Shown one piece after another: positions 11,890 to 21,512 of a stretch of DNA of 64,000 bases. How positions within the stretch are numbered: position 1 is the first letter of the stretch; each line of letters begins with the position of its first letter. The translations under genes were made by a program, and so were the position numbers. This stretch comes from Onthophagus taurus (lineage: Eukaryota; Arthropoda; Insecta; Coleoptera; Scarabaeidae). The DNA lies in NCBI RefSeq assembly GCF_036711975.1, contig NC_091966.1, positions 31,317,501 through 31,381,500 of the forward strand, in the 5' to 3' direction. Under the pieces are notes generated by a model. It worked only from the letters and a program-made list of their open reading frames with translations. It searched no databases and was not told where the DNA came from.

Positions 11890-12790
11890 TAATAAATTAT
11901 TCATTTGTAAATATTGATTTATAATAGTTCATAACTTCTTTGATTTACGATGTACAGATTTCTTAAATTTTAAAGGTGCACCAAGAACAGTTTTCCAGCA
12001 TCCCCATGAAACGAGAGATATCTTATTTAGTACATTTCACTTACAACTTTCAAGGCAAGTATCTCTGAAATGGGTACATTAATGTAATTAATGTAACTGA
12101 CTTCAGTTCTTAAGTATTATTGTTTATCATTGCACAAATATAAAGTGACGCAGCAGTCAAAAGAATCTTTCTCTTCATCACTAACTTTTTTTCTAAAAAT
12201 TCATTTTAATTTAAAAAAAATTAAAAAATGCATTTTAATTAAAAAAAATATATAATCAAAGAAGTATAAATAAACTTTAAAAAGACTGGAATAATCATAA
12301 TCCATACTTCAGCAAAAATTTAAGAATTATACTGGTGAAAAGCCAAACTTAAGGGAATAGTCGGGAAGTCTCTGGTCAGAAGGTTAATTTACAAGAAAAA
12401 GTCTGAAATCGCAATAGTTATAAACTAGACTTCAGCAAAAAACAGGAATTACATTGTTCAAAGTCCACATGAAGTCTAAAATTACTGTTCAGAGAAAACA
12501 AAAAATTGATTATATACCAAACATGATTTTTCATGGCAATACTTATGTGTTCAATAAAAGAATGCGAAGAATATGAACAAGAAACCAATGGACTTGTCTT
12601 GTTATTGCACAGGACAGAAATCACCAATACGGAAACTTTGCCAATGCAGGATAAACACAAAAGCAAAGTAACAGCTGCAGAAATGAGGTACTGGGTGGTA
12701 CAAGATCCGTATAGATAATAAGAGGCTTCCAAAAAGATGATGATAGACACCCAGAAAGAAGTAGCTGTCAGTATCAAGAACAAAACATAC
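11890..12790. other. AT-rich spacer, no gene seen
   Basis: There are only short frames and A/T runs. The sequence grades into the minisatellite that begins near 12800. Confidence 0.45.
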
Positions 12791-12799
12791 ATAACGTTG

Positions 12800-13130
12800 G
12801 CAGAAGACTAGATACTGCTTCTAAAAAACTAAATACTACTTTCTGAAGACTAGATACTGCTTCTAGAAGACTAAATACTGCTTTCTGAAGACTAGATACT
12901 TCCGACAGATCTAAATACAGCGTCTGGAACACTAAATACTGCCTTCTAAAGACTAAAATTGCTTTGTGGAGACTAAATACTGCTTTCTGAAGACTAGATA
13001 CTGCTAACAGGTCTAAATACTGCAAAAGAAAGATAAAATATTTTGGAGAAAACATACATAACTTTGGCAGAAGCCTAGATACTGCTTCTAAAAGACTAAA
13101 TACTGCTTTCTGAAGACTATTGGAGAAAAC
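12800..13130. repeat. ~21-bp minisatellite, consensus GACTAAATACTGCTTTCTGAA
   Basis: About 14 imperfect units of 'gaagactaaatactgctttc' and 'gaagactagatactgcttc' run head to tail. A longer-range repeat is also present: 'acatacataac.ttggcagaag' occurs at 12785 and again at 13058, and 'ttggagaaaacat' at 13042 and 13119. The 197-codon minus frame across it is open only because the unit is a multiple of three; I do not consider it a gene. Confidence 0.75.
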
Positions 13131-13132
13131 AT

Positions 13133-13210
13133 TAAAAAGGCGCCGGCGCCCCCTTTTAGGCGGCGCCCGGGTGCAGTGCACCCCTTGCACTCCCGGTAGC
13201 GCCGCCTCTG
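13133..13210. other. GC-rich island with a 48-nt hairpin
   Basis: In an AT-rich window this stretch is strongly GC-rich, with GGCGCCGGCGCC at its start. From 13159 to 13206, GGCGGCGCCCGGGTGCA can pair with TGCACTCCCGGTAGCGCCGCC-type sequence on the other arm. It is probably part of an unidentified mobile element. Confidence 0.5.
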
Positions 13211-13600
13211 TTCTCAACATCCTAACAGTTTTTGCTACGTAGAAACCTGATATAAGATTACATGATATATGCTGTACGACATGCGCAAAGAATCTTGCAT
13301 GTTGGGCAAACGGAACGTGATATATGGCTTTTGGAAAACCCATGATTTGAAATATACAACTGTACATACATTCTGCACATAGTGCCGATTTATCTACATC
13401 TGCAGTGCCAAATCAGACAAGCGTCATTTGTCTTGGAAAATGATGCCATCGATTTACCTTCATGTAGTGCAATTGGATATGAAATTAATGATCCAACCTA
13501 TATACCTGATAGAAACCTGACTAACTACTCTTAACAGTCTGGTTCGCGACTTATAACTATCAAAAAATCAGTCTGAAATTTAGTTATATAATAAGCGTTT
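13211..13600. other. Unidentified stretch, possible element coding relic
   Basis: A plus-strand frame around 13420-13520 has a protein-like composition (LENDAIDLPSCSAIGYEIND), but I do not recognise it and it is short. It could belong with the GC-rich island in one element. Confidence 0.25.
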
Positions 13601-13619
13601 TATTTATAATTTAAAATAT

Positions 13620-14461
13620 TCTACAATACATGTATACACCTAAGCCCTCTACCCTCCTCCCCCATCTCCACGCCCTCGGCTCCTCGCCCAAATCACCTCC
13701 CTCATCTAGCTTCTGCCCTTCCTTTTTTCCATCAGCAGATACTTTGGCAGTTCCTATCTCACTATCTCCCCATACCTTACATTATATCTCCCTTCCCTTA
13801 TCTGGGACCTCCTTTCCTGCCTCTGTATGTCCCAGTTCCTATCTCTCAGTTCTCTGCATATTTCACATCTCTCCACTCTTCTGTTGTCGATCTCAGTTAG
13901 TTAATATACTCTCCTATAATATCCTTCCCTATCTCCGTGCCCATAGATCAGCCTCCTCTCCTTAATTTCCCTCCAGCACTCTCCCTGGATCCTGCAATAC
14001 GGTGTTCCTTCTAACCTTCCCTCGTACTTCACTGCCCTTCTCCCAGCCTCCATCCTTACTGCATCCCTCCACCTTAACCTCCTCCCTCACTACATACCCT
14101 GGAATCTCCCTCGCCAACCCTAGCCCTCACGTGCGACCCGACCTTATTACTTTCCAAGAACCCATATCTCAGGTACGTATACTCTTTCCCTCTTCCCTGC
14201 CACCTCCATTCCTCCCTCTTTCTTCTCCCCGCTTTGCAAAACTTCATGATCTTTGTCTTCTCGACGTTTACCTCCAATCTCTTCGCTTTAAAATATCTCT
14301 CCAGAGACCTTATCATCTCCTTCATCTCCACCGCCTCTCTTGCCACGACCACCAAATCATCCGCATACGCTAACGTGTGCACCTTCGTTCCTCCTGTCAC
14401 CACCCCACCCATCTGCCTCCTCCCAAGTCTCTCTTCCAAGTCCGTATATTCCAGAGGTTGA
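13620..14461 (-). pseudogene. Non-LTR reverse transcriptase fragment
   Basis: On the minus strand, 14439-14074 encodes 'HTLAYADDLVVVA' (the catalytic YADD box) followed by 'LEVNVEKTKIMKF', the palm and thumb pattern of non-LTR reverse transcriptases. The continuation to 13630 is broken by stops but stays Arg/Gly/Glu-rich, like the fragment at the window's left edge. The upstream part of the element is missing. Confidence 0.75.
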
Positions 14462-14559
14462 TGATCTCATGCTCTAACCCTATTCCACATACCTTGGCTT
14501 GCCATTGCATAATCTACTACTGACGCCCCTTAAAATTTAGTTTATTGCATTTACTTCGC

Positions 14560-14790
14560 TTTTCCTAGTAGATGGTTCTATTATCTGCAGCATTCTGTAA
14601 TGTTTGAAAGTCCTGTATCTCTGTCCACTGACTGAATATTTCTTAGCCACGATAATGTTTTTCTACCTATTCCACTTTTTCCTCCCTCAAGTTTTCACTG
14701 GAGAATGTGGTGTTTGAAATTGTATCCCTGTTCCGTTCTCCTATTTCAAACTTTCTATATTGTACTGTGTTATGTCCAACCGGTATGTTA
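14560..14790 (-). mobile_element. Truncated copy of the retroelement at 25.2-25.35 kb
   Basis: 'ttctattatctgcagcattctgtaatgttt' and the following ~150 bp recur at 25198-25345 with about 85% match by eye. The longer copy continues into a reverse transcriptase, so this is a 3' fragment of the same family. Confidence 0.6.
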
Positions 14791-15147
14791 TCTCACTTTG
14801 CTTTATGCTGATATCCCACTTTTTTTTAACTATTTGAGCTTTCACAAATGATTGGTGCCACAATCCATAACTCCAAACACGCGTAGATTTTTTGTTTTTA
14901 ACTTGGCTTGCTGTTTTAGAATTATGTAGTCTATATTGGCAATTTTCTTCTCTCCATGTGTATTTGGGCACAGGATTTCGCATGATTTGTGTCACATAGG
15001 TCGAACAAAAAAATATAATAACCATAAAGAGAGTGATTTTTTATTTCGTTTTATAATAATATACATTGAAATGTCATACATGCAATACAATTTGAATAAC
15101 ATAGACTGAATATTAGATATTTGTTTCTGGTATACTTAACATTGATT

Positions 15148-18100
15148 TTAAGCATCACTTAAAGCAGCGAATTTATTTGTGCTTGCAACAACATCCTCGG
15201 TGTCACTTATTTCCTCCTCACAAGTACTCTCTGAAGACTCATCTGGACCACCACAAGCCGCAGAATGCAACTCATCACCATCATCATCATCCGATAAATC
15301 TTCAGGAGGAATATTTTCGATATTTTCCATATCGCTACCGCCTTTAGCTTGAATCCATTTCACAATTTCAACATCCGAATGATTTAACCAGAAATCTATC
15401 AATAAAAATTATTTAATTATAATATTATTCCTTTTTAGAAAACAAAAACCTTTTCGTTCAGTGTAATGAGGTGGTGTTAAACTTAAACATAATTTTCCAT
15501 CCAAAGCCATTCTTAAAATACTATTTGCAGCTCGATAAGAATCCAATCGAGCTGCTTTTGCTGTTATAAGACCTCGTTTTTTAGCCCAACCATCACAAAT
15601 ATCCATTGCTGACCAAGAATCATCACCATCTGGATGATCAATTTTTAATAATTTTGGTAAATCAATTCTTTCGGCTAAATTGAATAAATTTTAACATTTT
15701 ATATTTAAAACAATTTAATTGGTTACCTAAATATTTAATAGTTGTATATGGTTCTCTTAATTGAGCAATAGGAAAACTTCCCATAAGTACTTGACAAACC
15801 TTTGGAACTTTCGAAGGAAAAACTAACCCTGGACAATCACACAATCTGACATTGCGTGTTAAAAAGATTGTTTGGAAATGTTTTGTATGACCAGGAGTTC
15901 TTGAAACGCTAACAACTTTTTTTCCCATCAAAGCATTCATAACTGAAGATTTTCCAACGTTCGGTTGACCAATACAACCAATAGTTAAAACTCCATCAAT
16001 ATATTTATTGTGTTGATAAAACCCGGTATCAATTTTTTTGATACTTATACTCTCTTCGATTTGTACCGCTTCGTTTTCATCATATTCCATCGACATTTCT
16101 TCTTTGATTTTATTTTGCCAGGAGGCTAAATCAACTTGGTCTTTAACAATATCTTTGCAGATATCGAGAAGGAGTTGAGCTCCTTCAGAAGCCATCTTTA
16201 GCTTCCCTTTACGTCGGCGTACTTGTAAACCGGATTTATTCGATTGATTTCCAATTAAATTGTAACCTGGCAAAGAAGTAAACATCAAAATGTGTAAGTT
16301 TGGGTATTTCTCTTTGAAATAGTTTTTCCAAGCCGCCACTAAAGGAGCTGGGGATAAATCTATTTTATTCATGACTAGAATCATGTCCTTTTTTAATACG
16401 TTTGTTGTGTAATCATATAAAGAAGGTGGAAACATCAAAGCTGGAAATCTGATATCAATGATAAATAAGATTATATCCGACATTTCAAGTACTCTCCATA
16501 ATTGTCGCCAAGTTTCTAAGTTGAGTTCGAAATAACTTAAATCTTTCCATGAAAATTTCTTTTCTAAATGATTTAAGTACTCCTATAAATACAAAAAAAA
16601 ATTAAGGAAAAATTCAAGAATCATCATGTATTTTTTTTTAATCGATGTGAAATGACACAAAAAACATGTTAAAAATAAAAAGAAAGTGCGGAAAAGTGTA
16701 GAAGACGTATGGCTAAACGCGAATGTTTCTAATTCTAGGTGTAGTATTAGTGATATCTTATGCTAACTAGCGCTATATACCTACCACTGTCACTAGAACT
16801 AACATTAGACCTAAAATTGGAAACATTCAGGTTTAGCCGTCTTAAGAGACGCACGGCTAAACCCGAATGTTTCTGGTTCTAGGTCTAGTGTTAGTTCTAC
16901 ATTTCTTTCAATAAAAATATACCACAATCTAACGCTAAACAACATTTAAAACTAGAACTAACACTAGACCTAGAACTAGAAACATTCGGGTTTAGCCCCA
17001 CGTCTCTCAAGATGGCTAAATCCAAATAATTCTAGTTCTAGGTCTTGTGTTAGTTCTAGTGACAGTGTTAGTGTAAAACTAGAACTAACACTAGTTTGAA
17101 GACGAACGGCTAAACCCGAATGTTTCTAGTTCTAGATCTAATGTTAGTTCTAGTGACAGTGGTAAGTAGCACTAGTTGGCATAAGATATCACTATGCTGC
17201 ATATTTTTATGTCTTCAGACGCACGGCTAAACCCGAATGTTTCTAATTCTAGATCTAGTGTTAGTTTTAGTGCAATAAAAATACACTCATACTTCATTAT
17301 ACGGTGGTGATATATTCTTCTAATGTCGGCAGCAAAAAATATTCCCCGAAATGCCGTATAACGAAACTACATGTACAGGGTGGGCAAATTTGGGTGTTAT
17401 TATAGGCTATCTCAGAAACTATAAGAGATACGAAAAAAGTAGGTGCCATGTCCCGGTCTCTTTTTTCGAGACTAATCCAATCCTGCAAACCCCAACCTCT
17501 ATCTTCTTTTGTTTTTAAGTTATAGCCAAAAAGTTAAATTTTCGTGATTTCAAAAAATACTCAAATTTCGTTTATTTTTCAAATTAGAGAAATGGGGTTG
17601 ATACGTTCTTAAGACACTTTTTTAAGTAGAATATACTGCCGTTGAAAAATTTTAAACATACTTGATGATTTTTGAGATACAACACAAAGTTGTGTTTTTT
17701 TAAATACAAACTATACTTGATTATGATGTTATTGAAAAGAGCATACTTTTAGCTTTCCAATGATGTATCGCATGTATGGTGTCTTTGCAAAAAATAAGCG
17801 TTAATTTTCAATTCCAAAATAGTAAGCGCCATGGTTCAAAATTTTGATTATAGTAGGCGGGTCCGGACAATAAATACTACCTAGTGGCTATAATATATGC
17901 CATATATGGTTTTGCACGAATATCACAGAATAAAGGTGGTTTTACTATTATTCAGGATAACATTGGTTTTGTACCAACGAATAAAAACTTTGAATAGTTA
18001 ATTTAAATTTCTCAGCATCTTATCCCTGACTTTGTTCACCCTGTTCAAAATACGTAAATGCAGTGGCCAACTTTTTTAAAGTGAATTGTGGGATTGTGAT

Positions 18101-20753
18101 GTCAACTATTTCGTTCTTTGCAAATTCAATTAACTCGTCATTCGAAAGTGACATCCAACAAATTCACGACAATTTCCTTCCAAGTCGTCAAAACCAACTT
18201 ATTTTGCTATGTTTTGTCTAATTTCTGGAAGCAGGTGATCAGGGCTACTGTTGTTAGTTGCAGGACTAAGACAGTCGGGCAAAATTTTTTCCATGCGCGG
18301 TTTAATGTTGTTGATTTCAACTCATCCCATGATTCGCCAATATTGGCTACAGCATCTTTTATATTGAATTGCGTCCAAAACTCATTAATTGATAATGTTA
18401 TTGGTTTCATTAACACGTTTTCGAAACGTTTTCCGCAAGTAGTAAGGTTTGAATGTTCCTCTTACTCCTTGATCCATTGGCTAAATCATGGCAGTTGTAT
18501 TTTTAGGCAAATATTCAATTTTCATATCTTCAGACAAGTCCGATATAGTGGTGGTATGTCCAGGAACGTTATCCAAGAGAAGCAGAATTTTTTGACCCAA
18601 ATTGTTCTTCTAAACAAATTCTTCCATTTTAAGACAAAAGTGGTTATTGAACCAATCTTGAAAAAGGATTTTTGTCATCCAAGCTTTTTTGTTAGATCTC
18701 CAAACAATAGGTACTCTAAATAGGGGAATTACCAAGTTTAGGCGTAATTCGAAACATCGCAGGCCGTAAAGCGAAATAGAGATATATTTTAAAGAGGCCG
18801 TGATAGCGAATCGCCGTATAAAGTGGGCCGTATAGGGAGGTATGAGTACATATATGCAACATAGTGATATCTTATGCTAACAAGCGCTACCTACCACTGT
18901 CACTAGATCTAACATTAGAGCTAGAACTAGAAACATTCAGGTTTAGCCTTCTTAAGAGACGCACGGCTAAACCCGAATGTTTTTGGTTCTAGGTCTAGTG
19001 TTAGTTCTACTTTTCTAACTAGAACTAGCACTAGACCTAGAACTAGAAACATTCGGGTTTAGCCGCACGTCTCTCAAGACGGCTAAACCCGAATGATTCT
19101 ACTTCTAGGTCTTAGATTAGTTCTAGTGTAAAACTGGAACTAACACTAGACCTAGAACTAGAAAGTATCGGGATTAACTGTGCGTCTTCAGACTACCTAA
19201 CGACTAACCCAACCCGCAATTTACAACTCACCCTCTGCTCCATGCCTAACCATTTGAGACATTTGAGAAATTCGCACTGGTTTAAATGTTAATTAACCTA
19301 ACTCAACAAAGTGGAGTTTCTACACAAAATTCTGAAATAAATCAGTAAATTAGGTGGTTCCGAATGTAATGTTTAAAGAGGGTGGTAGGGCATCAATTAT
19401 AGATTTTAGATTATCTTCCAAAAATATGCGTTTTAACCAAATGTGCTGCGAAAATACAGTGTGTTAATTAATTATCGTACCCGACGTCATTATTACGGTT
19501 TATCATAAAGCCGATTAAAATTACAGATTTCTGTATTATTTTGATATAGTAGTAATTAATAGATGGAAGCACCATTTTTTTTAATGCTTCTGAAGTATTA
19601 AACTTAAATAATAACGATAAATTTAGTTATATTTATTACAAAAAACGAATGTACAACTTCATTTGAATCAAGAAAAATTGAAAATTGAAATTCTAAAACA
19701 TCAATTATTTTATAAATTGATATATTAATGATAAGGGCCTCTTCCCATTGGAGTTCCCCACCAGGACCTACGCAAATCGCGTATTGCAGTACCAATACTG
19801 TGGTATTGGTTGCATACTTCCAATAACGTCGGGTATGATAATTAATAGACTGCCTAAGTAGTTAGCAGTTAAGTGATATAATTAGCAACACAGTTAGCAA
19901 CGAAAATGTTTGGAGTCGGTATAAGCTTCGCCCATCTCTATGACGTCAAGACTTGCAATGATGACGTAGGGTACGATAATTAATTAACACACTGTATATG
20001 GTTAGCACGGTCGATGACGTCACAAAAAGTGACGTCACGTCGAAACTTTACCTAAAGTGATTGTTCAGTAAATTTTACACTTTTACGCATTTTTTTTATT
20101 TGTAACGGCTTACTTGAATGATTTCCCGTCGATTAAAAAAAAATTGTCGATTTTGAAGCCACATAATTCTTGAATTATACCAAAATTAATTTTAAGCATA
20201 TGCAACCAAACATACACAAAGCAGATAATTATCATTTAAAGTAAATTTAAATTTTAAATTACTTACCATAAAATATCTTTGCTCCCTCATTTCTACTTCT
20301 TCTCTAGACATGTCGTAAGACCATAAAGGCCTCTTTGGAAAATCTAAATCTTTAGGAAAATATTCATCGCCATTAATTTCCAATTTATCTTCGCTAATAT
20401 ACTCCAAAGAATGTCTAGCAAGTTCTTTTCTTCGTTTAATTTCCTCATCAGCTTCCTTGTAAAATTGTAAAATATACCGATTTCCCTGTTTCCCCCTTGT
20501 TGGTTGATAATTGACTTTTTGAACAGCTTCAGAGCCATTCTCTTCGTCGTCGGAACGATCCATCAGCAAAACTTTCTTTCGATTCGCTTTATTTATAGGT
20601 GTTAGAGGAAAATAACGAATGGTTTTTTGAGGCTCTCGTTTACTTACTACCCCTATGGTCCTGAGATTGTGGATGTTTCCCTTGTTTTTTAGCCTTGAGC
20701 TGTTCTTTCTTCGCTTTTCCGCTGAACGGAATTTTCCTTCGTCCTTGTGGCAT
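15148..20753 (-). CDS. GNL1: GNL1, circularly permuted nucleolar-type GTPase
   Basis: Exons in coding order: 20753-20648, 20586-20267, 16582-15727, 15674-15450, 15395-15148. The product is 584 residues, against 607 in human. The N-terminus (MPQGRRKIPFSGKAKKEQLK) is the basic start of the family. The GTPase boxes come in permuted order: G4 NKID at about residue 214, then G1 GQPNVGKSS at about 347 and G3 DCPG at about 391. The tail is acidic (EDLSDDDDGDE). YlqF/YawG-family GTPases act in ribosome biogenesis; GNL1 itself shuttles between nucleus and cytoplasm. The first intron is only 61 nt and includes a CTAAC branch-like site. The second is 3.7 kb and full of mobile DNA. The donor after exon 4 (GTTTTT) is weak. 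Identity is certain; the exon 1-2 junction is inferred. Confidence 0.93.
16705..17290. repeat. Inverted-repeat array built on GGCTAAACCCGAATGTTTCTAG
   Basis: Modules of about 50 bp, 'GCACGGCTAAACCCGAATG' plus 'TTCTAGGTCTAGTGTTAG', alternate with their own reverse complements. The array is therefore a chain of palindromes able to fold into several hairpins. It lies in the GNL1 intron. A second array of the same family is at 18860-19196. Confidence 0.85.
17378..18047. mobile_element. TIR element of the ACAGGGTG type
   Basis: It begins ACAGGGTGGGCAAA and ends with TTTGTTCACCCTGTTC, giving imperfect terminal inverted repeats around CAGGGTG..CAAA about 670 bp apart. No coding frame survives. It appears to sit between the left end and the coding remains of the Tigger element, so it may be nested. 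Confidence 0.5.
18060..18840 (-). pseudogene. Tigger/pogo-type transposase fossil
   Basis: The minus strand reads 'DNVPGHTTTISDLSEDMKI' (the second catalytic Asp of DDE/DDD pogo transposases), a 'YLPKNTTA..PMDQGV' block, and 'FNIKDAVANIGESWDELK' followed by 'TTLNRAWKKF'. These are in the order of the Tigger catalytic domain. Frames are broken several times, and the DNA-binding half is not visible. Text like 'gcgtaattcgaaacatcgcaggccg' at about 18740-18775 resembles a Tigger end. Confidence 0.75.
18860..19196. repeat. Second GGCTAAACCCGAATG inverted-repeat array
   Basis: It has the same modules as 16705-17290, including the leader 'agtgatatcttatgctaac' that also occurs at 16748 and, reversed, near 17193. 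The two arrays face each other around the Tigger-containing interval. Confidence 0.85.
19457..19994. mobile_element. 538-bp TIR element carrying vir 3'-flanking sequence
   Basis: 34-bp terminal repeats (CAGTGTGTTAATTAATTATC outward from each side) match at 33 of 34 positions and are flanked by TA (19455-19456, 19995-19996), as in Tc1/mariner-type MITEs. Positions 19492-19777 are a close copy, about 90% by eye, of 21179-21467, just downstream of the virilizer stop. The copy near vir has no such TIRs. It lies in the GNL1 second intron. Confidence 0.8.
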
Positions 20754-21178
20754 TTTCTTTCATACCCGAAAGAGGAAAAATTACTTTTTTTTTCTCACCA
20801 AAACACACTTTACACTGACAGATAAAAAGCAGATAAATAACAAGGTCACGTGACGTTTATGTTAACCCTTTAGTTAAGGCGGGGTGTTTAAAAATTAATT
20901 TAAAACATTATTTCAACAGTTTATGTGGTTCAAAGCGAACCTTTCAGTACTAAACAGATTTATTTACGTTATCGGAACCCGTGTATTAAATTAGTTTGTA
21001 AATGATAATAAACTGCGCGTTAAAATAGCGACTTTTAACTGGTTTAGTACATTTTAGCATAGAAACGGAGACAATCGTTTCAAAGGTGATTAAAATAGCT
21101 GACATATCGATTTTCGTGTTCTAATTTTGGTTTTAATCTATTCTATTTACGTTCTCATGAATTTTATACGTTCAATAA

Positions 21179-21467
21179 ATTACGGTTTATCATAAAGCCG
21201 ATTAAAATTACAGATTCCTGTATTATTTTAATATAGTAGTAATTAATAGATGGAAGCACTGTTACTTTTTTTAATATTTCGTAAGAGTTAAAATTAAATA
21301 ATAACGATAAATTTAGTTATATTTATTACAAAAAACGAAGGTACAACTTCATTTTAAACAAGAAAAGTTGAAAATTCACATTCTAAAACATCAATTATTT
21401 TATAAATTGAGACACTAATGATAAGGGCCTCTTCCCATTGGAGTTCCCCACCAGGACCTACACAAAA
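21179..21467. repeat. vir 3'-flanking segment also present in the TIR element at 19.5 kb
   Basis: It lies 46-334 bp beyond the vir stop codon (minus strand), in the probable 3' UTR and flank. It contains a minus-strand AATAAA (about 21320-21325). Both copies share 'ggcctcttcccattggagtt' and the 'tacggtttatcataaagcc' border. Confidence 0.8.
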
Positions 21468-21512
21468 ATGTTATCATACATTTAATTTAAACAGTGCAAA
21501 AACAAAAAGATA

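Noticed and set aside
12774-13367. 197-codon minus-strand open frame
   Set aside because: It is created by the 21-bp minisatellite; the repeated peptide has no family features and the frame runs into unrelated GC-rich DNA.
13620-14470. Pro/Ser/Leu-rich plus-strand frames
   Set aside because: They are the complement of the Arg/Glu-rich retroelement on the minus strand, which has the YADD motif.
18118-18723. 201-codon plus-strand frame in the GNL1 intron
   Set aside because: It is antisense to a recognisable Tigger transposase; the minus strand carries the conserved motifs.
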